From Actinoplanes sandaracinus (GTDB lineage: Bacteria; Actinomycetota; Actinomycetes; Mycobacteriales; Micromonosporaceae): a stretch of 62,749 nt of DNA. Under the pieces are notes generated by a model. The model did no database searches. It saw only the letters and a list, made by a program, of their open reading frames with translations, and was not told the origin of the DNA. Where the stretch lies: assembly GCF_030009775.1 (NCBI RefSeq), contig NZ_JASCTH010000002.1, positions 407,618-470,366 of the forward strand, written 5' to 3'. Made by a program: the position numbers and the translations under genes. Below, one piece after another: positions 8,283-17,208 of the stretch (position 1 is its first letter; each line of letters begins with the position of its first letter).

Positions 8283-8517
8283 CTCAGGGGGCCTTTCACT
8301 CCGCCGTTGAGATCCTCGCCAGCCGCATGGAGATCCTCACCGGCCGCGAACGGCCGGCGCCGTGCCCGCCTGGGCGAACACCGCACGATCGCACCAGCGG
8401 ACGAGGCTTCGCCGATGGCGAATGGAGATTAGGCGGTCCCCTCCGGGAACGCGAGGCCCGCGTGGGGAAACCTTCCCCTTAAACCCGAAAGGTCCTGAAT
8501 CTCGTGGCACACAGCGA
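8283..8517. other. intergenic region upstream of the M50-type gene
   Basis: It separates the start of the M50 gene from the terminator of the HtrA gene, both on the minus strand. It must hold the M50 promoter. I find no convincing -35/-10 pair, no dyad longer than six bases and no ORF with actinobacterial codon bias. Confidence 0.4.
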
Positions 8518-8561
8518 TACGGCGGGTGACGCGCCCACCCCCGGGCACGTCACCCGCCGTA
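8518..8561 (-). terminator. hairpin terminator after the HtrA gene
   Basis: A perfect 14-base-pair stem (TACGGCGGGTGACG at 8518-8531 with its complement at 8548-8561) and a 16-base loop lie 16 bases beyond the HtrA stop. There is no U-tract, as is common for actinobacterial terminators. Confidence 0.75.
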
Positions 8562-8577
8562 GCGGAGGAGGGAATGC

Positions 8578-10233
8578 TTACTGGGCCTCCTGCAGGGTGA
8601 CCGTCACGGTCTGCTCGCTGCCGTTGCGGGTGAAGGTCAGGGTCATCTGCTGGCCGACGGTGCCCGCCTGGACGGCCGCGACGAGGTCGTCGGAGTCGTC
8701 GATCGCCTTGCCGTCCACCTTGGTGACCACATCGCCGCGCTGGAGCTGGGCCTTGGCGGCGGCGCTGTTCTCGACCACCGCGCTGACCACGGCGCCGCCG
8801 TTCTCGGCATTGGTGACGCTGACGCCGAGCGCCGGGTGGCTGACCTTCTTGCCCTGCATCAGCTCCTCGGCGACCTGCTTCGCCTTGTTGCTCGGGATGG
8901 CGAAGCCGAGACCGATGTTGCCGGTGCCCGCACCGGAGGTGGCGATCGCCGAGTTGATGCCGATCACCTCGCCGTTGGTGTTGACCAGGGCGCCACCGGA
9001 GTTGCCCGGGTTGATCGGGGCGTCGGTCTGCAGCAGGCCGGTCATCGTGGGCGACCCCTGCTGCTGTGGCTGCTGACCCCAGGGGCTCTGCGGCTCCTCA
9101 CGCCCGCCGCCGGCCTGGATGGCGCGGTCCTTGGCGCTGATGATGCCGGCGGTCACCGAGCCCTGCAGACCGAGCGGGCTGCCCAGCGCGAGGACGGTGT
9201 CACCGACCTGGATCTGCGAGCTGTTGCCGAAGGTGCCGGCCTTGAGCGAGGAGACGCCCTCGGCCTTGATCACGGCGAGGTCGGTGCGCTCGTCGGTGCC
9301 GATCACCTTGGCGGTGGTTTTGGTGCCGTTCGCGAAGATCACCGTCACGTTCGCGCTCTGCGCGGTCGAGACGACGTGGTTGTTGGTCACGATGTAACCG
9401 TCGGCGGTCAGCACCACGCCGGAGCCCTCGCCCGAGCCGGTGGTGATCGAGACGACGCTGTCCTGCACGGCGGCGGCGATCTGGGCCAGCGACGAGCGGT
9501 CCACCACCCGGGTGACCGACGAGTTGCCGGTCTGCACGCTGTTGGGCCTGCCGTCGTCGTCCATGGCCAACGCGGTGGCGGCGCCGATCCCGCCCGAGGC
9601 CAGCGCGATCAGCACGGCCGCCGCTCCGGCGACGAAGATCTTCCGGCCCTGGCCGGGACGCCGCTGGTCGCCCGCTCCGGGAGGCTGGTTCCAGCCGGGC
9701 GGGACGTTGCCGCCGGCGCCGGCGGCCTGTGCGGCCGCGGCGGCGTGCCAGGCCTGGTACGCCGCCTGCTGCTGCGCGTAATCCTGGTAACCGGGCTGCT
9801 GGCCGTAGCCCTGCGGGGACTGGTAGGCGTAGTGCGGCTGCTCGTAGGGCACTCCGCTGGCCGGCTGGGCGGTCACCGGCTGGCCCGACACGGGATGCGC
9901 CGGCAGCGACTGGGTGGGCGCGGGCTGAGCCGATACCGGTTGGGCCGATACCGGTTGGGCCGACACCGGATGCGTCGACATGGGCTGGGCCGACATGGGC
10001 TGGGCCGACACGGGCTGGGCCGCGGTCGGCTCGCCGGAGGCGGGCTGCTGCGGTTGCCAGCTCGGCTTCTGCGCCCAGGCGCTGGTCTGCTCGGGTGCCG
10101 CGGACTGGGGAGCACCCGACTGCGGGGCAACCGGCGGCTGCGCAAGCGTCGGCTGCTCAGACTCCACCCGCTCCGCGCTGGTGTTGTCAGCGGCGGCGTC
10201 CGCGGGCCGCGGGTTGGTCTCGTTCTCGCTCAT
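8578..10233 (-). CDS. membrane-anchored HtrA/PepD-like serine protease with PDZ domain
   Basis: A 551-residue envelope quality-control protease. Residues 1-190 are a Gln/Pro/Ala-rich cytoplasmic segment with a five-residue repeat (SAQPV/M, residues 73-105). A transmembrane helix spans 200-223. The chymotrypsin-like domain carries the triad H286, D318 and S412 (GNSGG), and a PDZ domain fills about 465-550. The start ATG at 10233 was chosen over one three codons upstream because it begins the conserved acidic N-terminus. It ends an operon with a histidine kinase and a response regulator, the same order as mprA-mprB-pepD in mycobacteria, so control by that two-component system under envelope stress is likely. 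Confidence 0.93.
   Translation of the reverse strand: MSENETNPRPADAAADNTSAERVESEQPTLAQPPVAPQSGAPQSAAPEQTSAWAQKPSWQPQQPASGEPTAAQPVSAQPMSAQPMSTHPVSAQPVSAQPVSAQPAPTQSLPAHPVSGQPVTAQPASGVPYEQPHYAYQSPQGYGQQPGYQDYAQQQAAYQAWHAAAAAQAAGAGGNVPPGWNQPPGAGDQRRPGQGRKIFVAGAAAVLIALASGGIGAATALAMDDDGRPNSVQTGNSSVTRVVDRSSLAQIAAAVQDSVVSITTGSGEGSGVVLTADGYIVTNNHVVSTAQSANVTVIFANGTKTTAKVIGTDERTDLAVIKAEGVSSLKAGTFGNSSQIQVGDTVLALGSPLGLQGSVTAGIISAKDRAIQAGGGREEPQSPWGQQPQQQGSPTMTGLLQTDAPINPGNSGGALVNTNGEVIGINSAIATSGAGTGNIGLGFAIPSNKAKQVAEELMQGKKVSHPALGVSVTNAENGGAVVSAVVENSAAAKAQLQRGDVVTKVDGKAIDDSDDLVAAVQAGTVGQQMTLTFTRNGSEQTVTVTLQEAQ
9921..10025. repeat. seven degenerate 15-base tandem repeats
   Basis: Seven consecutive 15-base units (consensus CGGGCTGGGCCGACA) encode the S-A-Q-P-V/M repeat of the HtrA N-terminal segment on the minus strand. 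Two neighbouring units are identical, which points to recent slippage or duplication. Confidence 0.85.
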
Positions 10234-10272
10234 GTATCTCACTCTGCCCCGTCGGACTCGTACCGAACTGAG

Positions 10273-11877
10273 TTACTCCTGGACGTTTTCTGTGAACTCT
10301 TTGTCGGGATTTATGGTCGGCAAAGTGACGCGGAAGGTCGCTCCCCGGCCCGCCTCCGACAGCACCTCGACGGTTCCCTCGTGGGCCCGCACGATCGCGG
10401 CCACGATAGCCAGTCCCAGGCCGGTGCCGGTGGCCTCCCGATCGGTCTTGCGGGTGCGCGCCTCGTCCACCCGGTAGAAGCGCTCGAACACGCGCTCGGT
10501 CTGCTCCGGGCTCAGACCGGGTCCGGTATCCGACACCTCGACCACCGCGTGGTCGCCCTCCCCGGCGAACAGCCGCAGCGCGACCGAGGCGCCGGCGGGC
10601 GTGTGGACCAGGGCGTTGGTCATCAGGTTGCCGATCACCTGGCGCAGCCGGGCGTCGTCGCCGTACGCCACCAGCCGGTCCGCCGGATCCCGCACCTCCA
10701 GGTCGATCCGCCGGTCCGGCGCCATCGCCTGCGCCGCCTCCACCGCGTCCATCGCCAGGACCAGCAGCTCCACCGGCGCCAGGGTGAGCGGCCGCTCCCG
10801 GTCGAGCCGGGCCAGCAGAAGCAGGTCCTCGACGAGCAGTCCCATCCGGGCCGCCTCGTCCTCGATCCGCCGGACCAACTGGGCCACCTGCTCCGGATCG
10901 GAGACCGCGCCCTGCCGGTACAGCTCGGCGAACCCGCGGATGGTGGTCAGCGGCGTGCGCAGTTCGTGGGAGGCGTCGGCGACGAACTGCCGCATCTTGC
11001 CCTCCGACTGCAGGGCCTTCGCCTCCGACTCCAGAGCGCGGGCCTCGGACTCCAGCGCGCGAGCCTCGGACACCTGCGCCGCCTCGGCCGCCTGCCGGGC
11101 CGCCTGCTCGGATTGGGCCCGGGCCAGGAAGGCCGCCTCGATCTGGGCGAGCATCGCGTTCAGCGCCTCGGAGAGCCGGCCCAGCTCGGTGGTCGGGTGA
11201 CCGCCGGCCTCCTCCGGGTCGGGCACCCGCCGGGTGAGGTCGCCGGCCGCGATCGCGGCGGCGGTGCGCTCGACCTGGAGCAGCGGGATCAGGCTCTGCC
11301 GCACCAGCGCGGCGCCGACCATGGCCAGGGCGATCAGCACGCCGACACCGACCAGGATGTCCACCAGGACCAGCCGGGCGATCACGTCGTCGACCCCGGT
11401 CATCCGCTGGCCGACGTGCATGACCGCGTCGTCCGAGAGGCGGATGACCAGCATCCGCCACATGTACTTACCGTTCTGGCCCTTGACCGTGTACGGCTTG
11501 TTCGCGACCCTCTCGATGGTCTCCACGCCGTACAGCAGCTTGGGGGTGTCTTCTCTGGCGATGCCCGCGCCGCGACTGCGGATCGCGGCCTCACCGCTGA
11601 CCGCGGTGAAGGCGACGAGATGACCGGGAGGCGCGTACACCGCCTTGTAATGCAGACTTGCCAGTTCCGCCTCGGCGCCGCTGGCCGTCTCCACCAGTTG
11701 CTGATCGAGGCGGGTCATCATGTAGTCGTTCAGTAAGTAGCTGCTGGCGGCGCTGATCAGGGTGAGCGCGGCGAGCACCAGCACCAGCACCGAGGCGACC
11801 AGCTTGGTCTGGAGCGAGATCCGGCGCAGCCCCCTGTTGCGCGGCATCCGGCTGCGGACCCGCTCCGTGAGAGTCAT
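10273..11877 (-). CDS. sensor histidine kinase, HAMP/HisKA/HATPase
   Basis: A 534-residue membrane kinase. Two transmembrane helices (24-47 and 168-192) bracket an extracytoplasmic sensor of about 120 residues. A HAMP domain follows (193-245), then an Ala/Glu/Arg heptad-rich helix (250-295) with the segment SEARALE repeated three times. The HisKA motif has phospho-acceptor His304 (DASHELRTPL), and the ATPase domain carries N-box (NLMTNALVH) and G-box motifs. The start lies 8 bases after the stop of the response regulator gene, so they form one transcript. The sensor region has no recognisable ligand fold. The linker heptads form an unusually regular signalling helix. Confidence 0.93.
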   Translation of the reverse strand: MTLTERVRSRMPRNRGLRRISLQTKLVASVLVLVLAALTLISAASSYLLNDYMMTRLDQQLVETASGAEAELASLHYKAVYAPPGHLVAFTAVSGEAAIRSRGAGIAREDTPKLLYGVETIERVANKPYTVKGQNGKYMWRMLVIRLSDDAVMHVGQRMTGVDDVIARLVLVDILVGVGVLIALAMVGAALVRQSLIPLLQVERTAAAIAAGDLTRRVPDPEEAGGHPTTELGRLSEALNAMLAQIEAAFLARAQSEQAARQAAEAAQVSEARALESEARALESEAKALQSEGKMRQFVADASHELRTPLTTIRGFAELYRQGAVSDPEQVAQLVRRIEDEAARMGLLVEDLLLLARLDRERPLTLAPVELLVLAMDAVEAAQAMAPDRRIDLEVRDPADRLVAYGDDARLRQVIGNLMTNALVHTPAGASVALRLFAGEGDHAVVEVSDTGPGLSPEQTERVFERFYRVDEARTRKTDREATGTGLGLAIVAAIVRAHEGTVEVLSEAGRGATFRVTLPTINPDKEFTENVQE

Positions 11878-11885
11878 TTCCGGGC

Positions 11886-12599
11886 CTAGACCGCTGGCTT
11901 GCGCAGCACGTAGCCCACGCCGCGCAGCGTGTGGATCAGGCGCGGCTGCACGTTGTCGACCTTGCGGCGAAGATAGGAGATGTAGGACTCGACGATGTTG
12001 TCGTCACCGCGGAAGTCGTATTTCCACACGTGGTCGAGGATCTGCGCCTTGGAGAGCACCCGGTTGGCGTTGAGCATCAGATAGCGCAGCAGCTTGAACT
12101 CGGTCGGCGAGAGCTGCACCCGGGAACCGGCCCGGTAGACCTCGTGCGTCTCCTCGTCGAGCTCGAGGTCGGCGAAGACCAGGCGGGACGGCTGCTCGTC
12201 GCCGGCGTTGGTGCGGCGCAGCACCGCCCGGATCCGGGCGGTGAGCTCCTCCAGGCTGAACGGCTTGGTCACGTAGTCGTCGCCGCCCAGGGTCAGGCCG
12301 CGGATCTTGTCATCGGTGCCGTCGCGGGCGGTGAGGAACACCACCGGCGTCCGCTGCCCGCCCTCGCGCATCAGCCGGATCACCTCGAAGCCGTCCAGGT
12401 CGGGCAGCATCACGTCGAGAACGACCAGGTCGGGAGTGGAACTGCGGGCGGCGCTGACGGCAGCGCTGCCGCTCATCGCGGTGGTCACCTCGAACCCGGC
12501 GAAGCGGAGACTGGCGGACAGCAACTCGAGGATGTTGGCGTCGTCCTCGACGACGAGCAGCTTCGCCTCGCTCTGCTTGGGCTGGGTCTGGGTAGCCAT
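11886..12599 (-). CDS. OmpR/PhoP-family response regulator
   Basis: A 237-residue DNA-binding regulator. The receiver domain has acidic residues at 19-20, phospho-acceptor D62 (VLDVMLPD) and the switch Lys in DYVTKPFS. A winged helix-turn-helix of OmpR type follows. Long stretches (GLTLGGDDYVTKPFSLEE, ELDEETHEV, LSPTEF, ILDHVW) match what I recall of mycobacterial PhoP and TrcR. The gene order with kinase and HtrA resembles mprAB-pepD instead, so the ortholog name is left open. Of several upstream codons, ATG at 12599 gives the standard short N-terminus. It is the first gene of the three-gene stress operon. Confidence 0.93.
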   Translation of the reverse strand: MATQTQPKQSEAKLLVVEDDANILELLSASLRFAGFEVTTAMSGSAAVSAARSSTPDLVVLDVMLPDLDGFEVIRLMREGGQRTPVVFLTARDGTDDKIRGLTLGGDDYVTKPFSLEELTARIRAVLRRTNAGDEQPSRLVFADLELDEETHEVYRAGSRVQLSPTEFKLLRYLMLNANRVLSKAQILDHVWKYDFRGDDNIVESYISYLRRKVDNVQPRLIHTLRGVGYVLRKPAV

Positions 12600-12674
12600 G
12601 GCGCCATTGTTTCTCCGGCCGCTGCGCCATGCCTGCACACTCGCTGAAAATTGTCTGTGAGCCTGCACAAAGCG

Positions 12675-13535
12675 TCACGCGGCCAGGTGATAACCCCCAC
12701 CGGCTCGGCTGGCCTGCGCGGCACGGGCCAGGACACGCCGGTCCGCGCCCGGATCGGGCCGCAGCGCCGGGGCCGCCACCATGGTCAGGGTGAGGCGGCG
12801 GACACGGGCCACCCGCAGCACCGACGCGCCCAGGGTGTCCGCGCCCACGAACGACGCCTCGGTGGAGTCGTAGCCGATCGAGACCGGGACCACCGGGGCG
12901 CCCGCGTCGATCGCCGCCTGGAACAGCGCGGACCGGAAGCGGCCCTGCTCGGGGCCGCAGTAGGTCGTACCCTCCGGAAAGATCGCGATCGTGGAGCCGG
13001 CCCGCAGCGCGCCGGCGACCTCGGCCACCGTCTCCGGCAGCGCACGCGGCCGCGTGCGGTCGATGAAGATCGTGCCGGCGTGCACGGCGGCGCGGCCGAT
13101 GCCGGCCCAGGCCCGGACCTCGTGCTTGGCCACCATCCGCACCGGCAGGATCGCGGCCATGGCGACCACGTCCAGCCAGGAGACGTGGTTGGCGACCAGC
13201 AGGCTTCCGGGACGCGGCTCGGGGCCTCGCCACACCGTCCGGACCCCGAGGACCGCGAGGATGCCGCGGGCCATGGCACGCAGCGCGACGCCGCGCAGCA
13301 GGGGCGTCAGGAGCAGACCCCCGAGGAGTACGGCCACCAAGCCCGTCAACCGCACCACGGTCGTCACCGGACCACTCCGGCGGAAATCGCCGTCCCGGCA
13401 TTTGTCGTCGCACCCGGAGGCCGGGTACCACAGCGTGCCCCGCTCGCCCGCCGGGAAGGTCCCGGCAGCGGCCGGCCCCGTCGAGGCGGCCGTGCTGGCC
13501 GGCGTGGTCATGCTGGCCGGCACGGTCGTGGTCAT
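12675..13535 (-). CDS. olsA: 1-acyl-sn-glycerol-3-phosphate acyltransferase, OlsA-like
   Basis: A 286-residue membrane acyltransferase. After a Thr/Ala-rich N-terminus and hydrophobic helices (about 50-90), the PlsC-type domain shows the NHVSWLD active site (HX4D), a GTIFIDR block and FPEGTT. The ATG overlaps the stop of the preceding GNAT-type gene by four bases (ATGA), so the two are translationally coupled. In ornithine-lipid synthesis OlsB makes lyso-ornithine lipid and OlsA adds the second acyl chain. This pair fits that pathway. The olsA symbol rests on that context, because the domain alone does not exclude phosphatidic acid synthesis. Confidence 0.82.
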   Translation of the reverse strand: MTTTVPASMTTPASTAASTGPAAAGTFPAGERGTLWYPASGCDDKCRDGDFRRSGPVTTVVRLTGLVAVLLGGLLLTPLLRGVALRAMARGILAVLGVRTVWRGPEPRPGSLLVANHVSWLDVVAMAAILPVRMVAKHEVRAWAGIGRAAVHAGTIFIDRTRPRALPETVAEVAGALRAGSTIAIFPEGTTYCGPEQGRFRSALFQAAIDAGAPVVPVSIGYDSTEASFVGADTLGASVLRVARVRRLTLTMVAAPALRPDPGADRRVLARAAQASRAGGGYHLAA

Positions 13536-14293
13536 CGCGACGCCCCGAGGAAGTGCCGCCGGTACCGCGGGTCGAGCCGGTCCATCGAGAAGAGCACGTA
13601 GAAGTCGGCACAGTCGAAGTCCGGGTCGTAGGCCGGCTCGCCGCACACCCAACTGCCCAGCCGCAGGTAGCCGCGCAGCAGCGGCGGCACCGCCACCTTG
13701 GGGTCGGCCTCGACATCCTCGGCCGGCATCCACGGGCGTCGCGGCCTGACCCGCAAGGCGGGCGGGGAGAGGTGCCTCCCGTTCACCCGGGCCCGCACGC
13801 CGGCGGCCGTCCGGCCACCGTCGTTCAGCGGCACCGAGGCGCAGCCGCCCAGCCAGCGCAGGTTGTTCAGGTGCAGGTAGCGGGCGATGCCGGCCCACAT
13901 CAGGTTGACCACCGCACCGGACCGGTGGTCCGGGTGCACGCAGGAGCGGCCGATCTCCACCAGGTGGTCACGCAGCGGGCGCAGCGCGCTCAGATCGAAC
14001 TCGGCGTCGGCGTAGCGGCGGCCGGCCAGTTCCGCGGCGCGCGGCGGCAGCATCCGGTAGGTGCCGACCACCTCGCCGCTCGCGTCGTCGCGAACGATCA
14101 GATGGTCGCAGAAGGCGTCGAACTCGTCGGCGTCGACACCCTCGGCGGTGCCGTCGAGCCGGGCGCCGAGCTCGCCGGCGAAGACGTCGTGGCGCAGGCG
14201 CTGCGCGGCCTCGACCAGACCGGGACCGTCGGCGAGGAGAAGCGAGTAGCCGCTGGTCCCGGTGGGTGCGGCGGCCGTCATGAGAACTGCCAT
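13532..14293 (-). CDS. olsB: OlsB-like N-acyltransferase (GNAT fold)
   Basis: A 253-residue soluble protein of the acyl-ACP-dependent ornithine N-acyltransferase/hemolysin-like family. Typical blocks are LRHDVFAGELG, FDAFCDHLIVRD, VGTYRML and EIGRSCVHPDHR. It should transfer a 3-hydroxyacyl chain from ACP to the alpha-amino group of ornithine, the first step to phosphate-free ornithine lipids. Its stop overlaps the start of the olsA-like gene. GNAT relatives acting on other amines exist, so ornithine as substrate is inferred from family and partner. A TTACAC hexamer seven bases before the ATG at 14293 could give a leaderless message. Confidence 0.82.
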   Translation of the reverse strand: MAVLMTAAAPTGTSGYSLLLADGPGLVEAAQRLRHDVFAGELGARLDGTAEGVDADEFDAFCDHLIVRDDASGEVVGTYRMLPPRAAELAGRRYADAEFDLSALRPLRDHLVEIGRSCVHPDHRSGAVVNLMWAGIARYLHLNNLRWLGGCASVPLNDGGRTAAGVRARVNGRHLSPPALRVRPRRPWMPAEDVEADPKVAVPPLLRGYLRLGSWVCGEPAYDPDFDCADFYVLFSMDRLDPRYRRHFLGASR

Positions 14294-14432
14294 GTGACCT
14301 GTGTAAGGGTGACAACTGCCGATGGCGTGTCGCCTCAGTGAACGGGCGCCATCGGTTTTACGCCGCGGAGATGTTCACCGGCGACGGGTGATCGCCGGCG
14401 GCGGGCGGAACGACGTGTGCGAAGGTCGGGGC

Positions 14433-15098
14433 ATGATTGTCCCGGCTCGTTTCAACGGCCCGCCCGGCACCGGCAACGGCGGCTGGTGCGCGGGCGCCTT
14501 CGCCACCGCCGCCGGAGCACGGATCGGCGGCCCGGCCTTTCAGGTCACCCTGCGGGTGCCGCCGCCACTGGACACCGGACTGGAACTGCGGGACGGCACG
14601 GTCTGGGCCGGTGACAGCCTGGTCGCCGAGGTCACCGAGGTCGCCGACGCGGGCGCCGCCGTGCCTTCGGTCCCGCACGGCGAGGCGGTCGCGGCCGCCG
14701 GGGGCTTCCCCGGCTTCGCCGCTCACCCGTTTCCGGGCTGCTACGTCTGCGGCCCGGACCGTGCGCCCGGCGACGGCCTGCGGATCTTCCCGGGCCCGCT
14801 GCCCGGCGACCGTACGGCCGCGCCGTGGACGGTCCCGGACGGCGTCTCCACGGAGACCATGTGGGCCGCGCTGGACTGCCCGGGCGGATGGACGGCGATC
14901 GGCACGTCCGGCCGTGCCTTCGTACTGGGCCGGATCGCCGCGTCCGTCGGCGAACTGCCCGCCCCGGGTGCGGAGTGTGTGGTGGTCGGCGCCCTCTCCG
15001 GAGTGTCGGGCCGAAAGGCGACCGTCGATTCGTCGGTGTACGGCCCGGACGGCCGCCACCTCGCTCGCGCACGGGCGACCTGGCTCGCGTTGATCTAG
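14433..15098 (+). CDS. hotdog-fold-like conserved hypothetical protein
   Basis: A 221-residue cytoplasmic protein of unknown activity. The middle carries GCYVCGPDR, a Cys pair followed by Gly/Asp, and later WAALDCPGGW and SGRKATVDSSVYGPDG. That order of motifs is what I associate with actinobacterial double-hotdog proteins related to acyl-CoA thioesterases. It lacks a clearly assignable catalytic residue, so thioesterase activity is a guess. The start ATG at 14433 follows a GGTCGGGG stretch. It precedes the ABC transporter operon by 40 bases on the same strand and may share its transcript. Confidence 0.65.
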   Translation: MIVPARFNGPPGTGNGGWCAGAFATAAGARIGGPAFQVTLRVPPPLDTGLELRDGTVWAGDSLVAEVTEVADAGAAVPSVPHGEAVAAAGGFPGFAAHPFPGCYVCGPDRAPGDGLRIFPGPLPGDRTAAPWTVPDGVSTETMWAALDCPGGWTAIGTSGRAFVLGRIAASVGELPAPGAECVVVGALSGVSGRKATVDSSVYGPDGRHLARARATWLALI

Positions 15099-15138
15099 TA
15101 GGTTGAGCGCTTCAGCTGACGGGGAAGGAGCCGCGACG

Positions 15139-16059
15139 ATGAGCCGGCCCAACTACACGGAGATCAGCGTCGATCGCCTCACCAAGCAGTACGCCAAGGT
15201 GCGGGCCGTCGACGACCTCTCCTTCACGGTGAACGCCGGCCGTGTCACCGGATTCCTCGGCCCGAACGGGGCCGGCAAGACCACCGCTCTGCGGATGATC
15301 CTGGGGCTGGTCACGCCCACCGCCGGCACCGCCACCATCGGCGGCGTCCGATACGTGGACATGCCCGACCCGATCCGGCAGGTCGGCGCGGTCCTCGAGG
15401 CGTCCAGCGCGCACCGCGGCCGCAGCGCGCGCAACCACCTGCGGGTCATCTGCCGCGCGGCCGGCCTGCCCGACCAGCGCGCCGACGAGGTGCTCGCCAT
15501 CGTCGGGCTGAACACCGTCGGCACCCGCAAATTCAAGGGCTACTCGCTGGGCATGAAGCAGCGTCTCGGTATCGCCGCGGCGCTGCTCGGCGATCCGCGG
15601 GTGCTGATCCTGGACGAGCCGACCAACGGTCTCGACCCGGAGGGCATCCGATGGATGCGCGACCTGCTCAAGGCACTCGCCGCCGAGGGCCGCACGGTCC
15701 TGGTCTCCAGTCACCTGCTGGGCGAGATGCAGCAGCTCGCCGACGACGTGGTGATCATCGCGGCCGGGCGGCTGATCCGGCAGGGCCCGGTCAGCGAGGT
15801 TCTCGGCGCGGCCGCCGGCGTGGCCCGGGTGCGGGTCCGCACACCGCAGCCGGAGCGGCTCGCCACCGCGTTGCAGGAGGCACGGCTGGAGGTCGGCGGC
15901 GGGCCGGACGGCTCGCTGCAGATCTCCGGGGCTGATACCGCCCAGGTGGGGCACATCGCCTTCACGGCCGGGGTCGAGTTGCACGAGCTGATCGGGGAGA
16001 GCGCCGATCTGGAGCGTGCCTTCCTGGACCTGACGGCCGGAAAGGCGGGCGCCCGATGA
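15139..16059 (+). CDS. ABC transporter ATP-binding protein (ABC-2 type)
   Basis: A 306-residue ATPase. The Walker A is GPNGAGKT (about residues 40-47), the signature is YSLGMKQR, Walker B is VLILDEPT with an Asn after the Thr, and the H-loop is SSHLL. After the ATPase core a C-terminal domain of about 80 residues follows, as in daunorubicin-resistance-type exporters. It pairs with the membrane protein directly downstream (four-base ATGA overlap) to form an exporter of unknown substrate. A GAAGGAG site precedes the ATG at 15139. Confidence 0.92.
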   Translation: MSRPNYTEISVDRLTKQYAKVRAVDDLSFTVNAGRVTGFLGPNGAGKTTALRMILGLVTPTAGTATIGGVRYVDMPDPIRQVGAVLEASSAHRGRSARNHLRVICRAAGLPDQRADEVLAIVGLNTVGTRKFKGYSLGMKQRLGIAAALLGDPRVLILDEPTNGLDPEGIRWMRDLLKALAAEGRTVLVSSHLLGEMQQLADDVVIIAAGRLIRQGPVSEVLGAAAGVARVRVRTPQPERLATALQEARLEVGGGPDGSLQISGADTAQVGHIAFTAGVELHELIGESADLERAFLDLTAGKAGAR

Positions 16060-16862
16060 ACCTCATCCGTGCCGAGCTGCTGAAACTGCGTACCACCGCG
16101 CTCTGGTGGATCTTCGCGATCCTGCTGGTGCCGATCTACGGCGTCGCGCTGGCCTACAACTGGCTGACCGCCAACGTGATGCTGTCGTCGGACTACGCCG
16201 ATGTGGACACCGGGATGATCGGCGAGGCGGACCGCGCCGTCTCCGGCCTCTACACCAGCGGCCAGTTCTTCGGCATCCTGCTGGTGGTGCTGCTCAGCGC
16301 GATCCTGGTGACCAACGAGTTCTTCCACCTGACGGCGACCAGCACGTTCCTCACCACGCCGCGTCGGGAGCTGGTCATCCTGGCTAAGATGGCCGTCTCG
16401 GTGGTGATCGCGCTGACTGTCTGGCTGGTCACCACCGTGCTCAGCCTGGGCTTCGCCCCGTTCGCGCTGAGCACCATGAACCAGCCCTCGCACATCGGCG
16501 AGAGCTTCGTCTGGCAGGCGATCGGGCTGAACGCGCTGGCCTTCGTGCTCTGGGGGCTGCTCGGGGTGGGCACCGGGGTGCTGATCCGCAGCCAGATCGG
16601 CGCGACCCTGACCCTGTCGGTGCTCTACGTGGTCGGCGCCCAGGTGCTCTCCGGCATCTTCGTGCTGCTGGGCACCATGTGGAACGAGTCGGTCCTCACG
16701 TTCCGGGTGGTCGTGCCGACCCTCGCCTCGGACCTGATGGTCTCCGGGCAGCAGTTCCCGGACGACCCCCCGCGCTGGGTCGGCGCACTGATCATGCTCG
16801 CCTATGCCGCGGTGTTCTCGGTGGTCGGCACGCTCATCACCAAAGAGCGGGACGTCGGGTAA
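16056..16862 (+). CDS. ABC-2 type transporter permease
   Basis: A 268-residue integral membrane protein with about six hydrophobic helices and a large first extracytoplasmic loop (about residues 40-70). It begins with the short amphipathic stretch MNLIRAELLKLRTT that is typical of ABC-2 permeases, where a Leu/Lys/Arg-rich helix packs on the ATPase. The ATG overlaps the stop of the ATPase gene. The substrate is not evident, and no immunity or biosynthetic genes are adjacent. Confidence 0.9.
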   Translation: MNLIRAELLKLRTTALWWIFAILLVPIYGVALAYNWLTANVMLSSDYADVDTGMIGEADRAVSGLYTSGQFFGILLVVLLSAILVTNEFFHLTATSTFLTTPRRELVILAKMAVSVVIALTVWLVTTVLSLGFAPFALSTMNQPSHIGESFVWQAIGLNALAFVLWGLLGVGTGVLIRSQIGATLTLSVLYVVGAQVLSGIFVLLGTMWNESVLTFRVVVPTLASDLMVSGQQFPDDPPRWVGALIMLAYAAVFSVVGTLITKERDVG

Positions 16863-16890
16863 CGCGTACCGAAAACCCATGCTCGCGCGC

Positions 16891-16915
16891 CGCGCACGAC
16901 CGTTGGTCGTGCGCG
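16891..16915 (+). terminator. terminator of the ABC transporter operon
   Basis: A perfect 11-base-pair GC-rich stem (CGCGCACGACC/GGTCGTGCGCG) with a three-base GTT loop begins 28 bases after the permease stop. It is followed by TTCGTCG, without a long U-tract. Confidence 0.8.
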
Positions 16916-17208
16916 GTTCGTCGTGGAGCGGCGACCAGCGCAAACAGGGGCCGTCCAAGTTTTCGGGCGGGGTCTTTCCCGCCTGCGGCGGCGAAATCGG
17001 GGGGTGTAGTCTCGCCGGGTCGCGACGGAGCGGCGGGGCCGGAGTTGTCGGCCGGCGGTTCCTCGGCCTCAAGGTCTGATTGGCCACAGAGCGGACGTCC
17101 GCACCGACAGCGCCTGTGCACGGCGTAGCCTGGACACCGAATCCTACCCGTCCCGCGTGACGGATCAGTCACGTGATGACAAAAACGGTGAAAGAGGCGA
17201 ACGCGGCA
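16916..17208. other. kgd upstream region
   Basis: It contains a run of AT-tolerant sequence and two possible -10 hexamers, TAGTCT at about 17007 and TAGCCT at 17126-17131, neither with a good -35 partner. No ORF or strong secondary structure was found. The kgd promoter must lie here. Confidence 0.35.

Noticed and set aside
6069..8432. A 787-codon plus-strand frame opposite the M50 gene
   Set aside because: Low-complexity Gln/Gly/Arg/Pro composition with no fold. The minus-strand gene has recognisable protease motifs.
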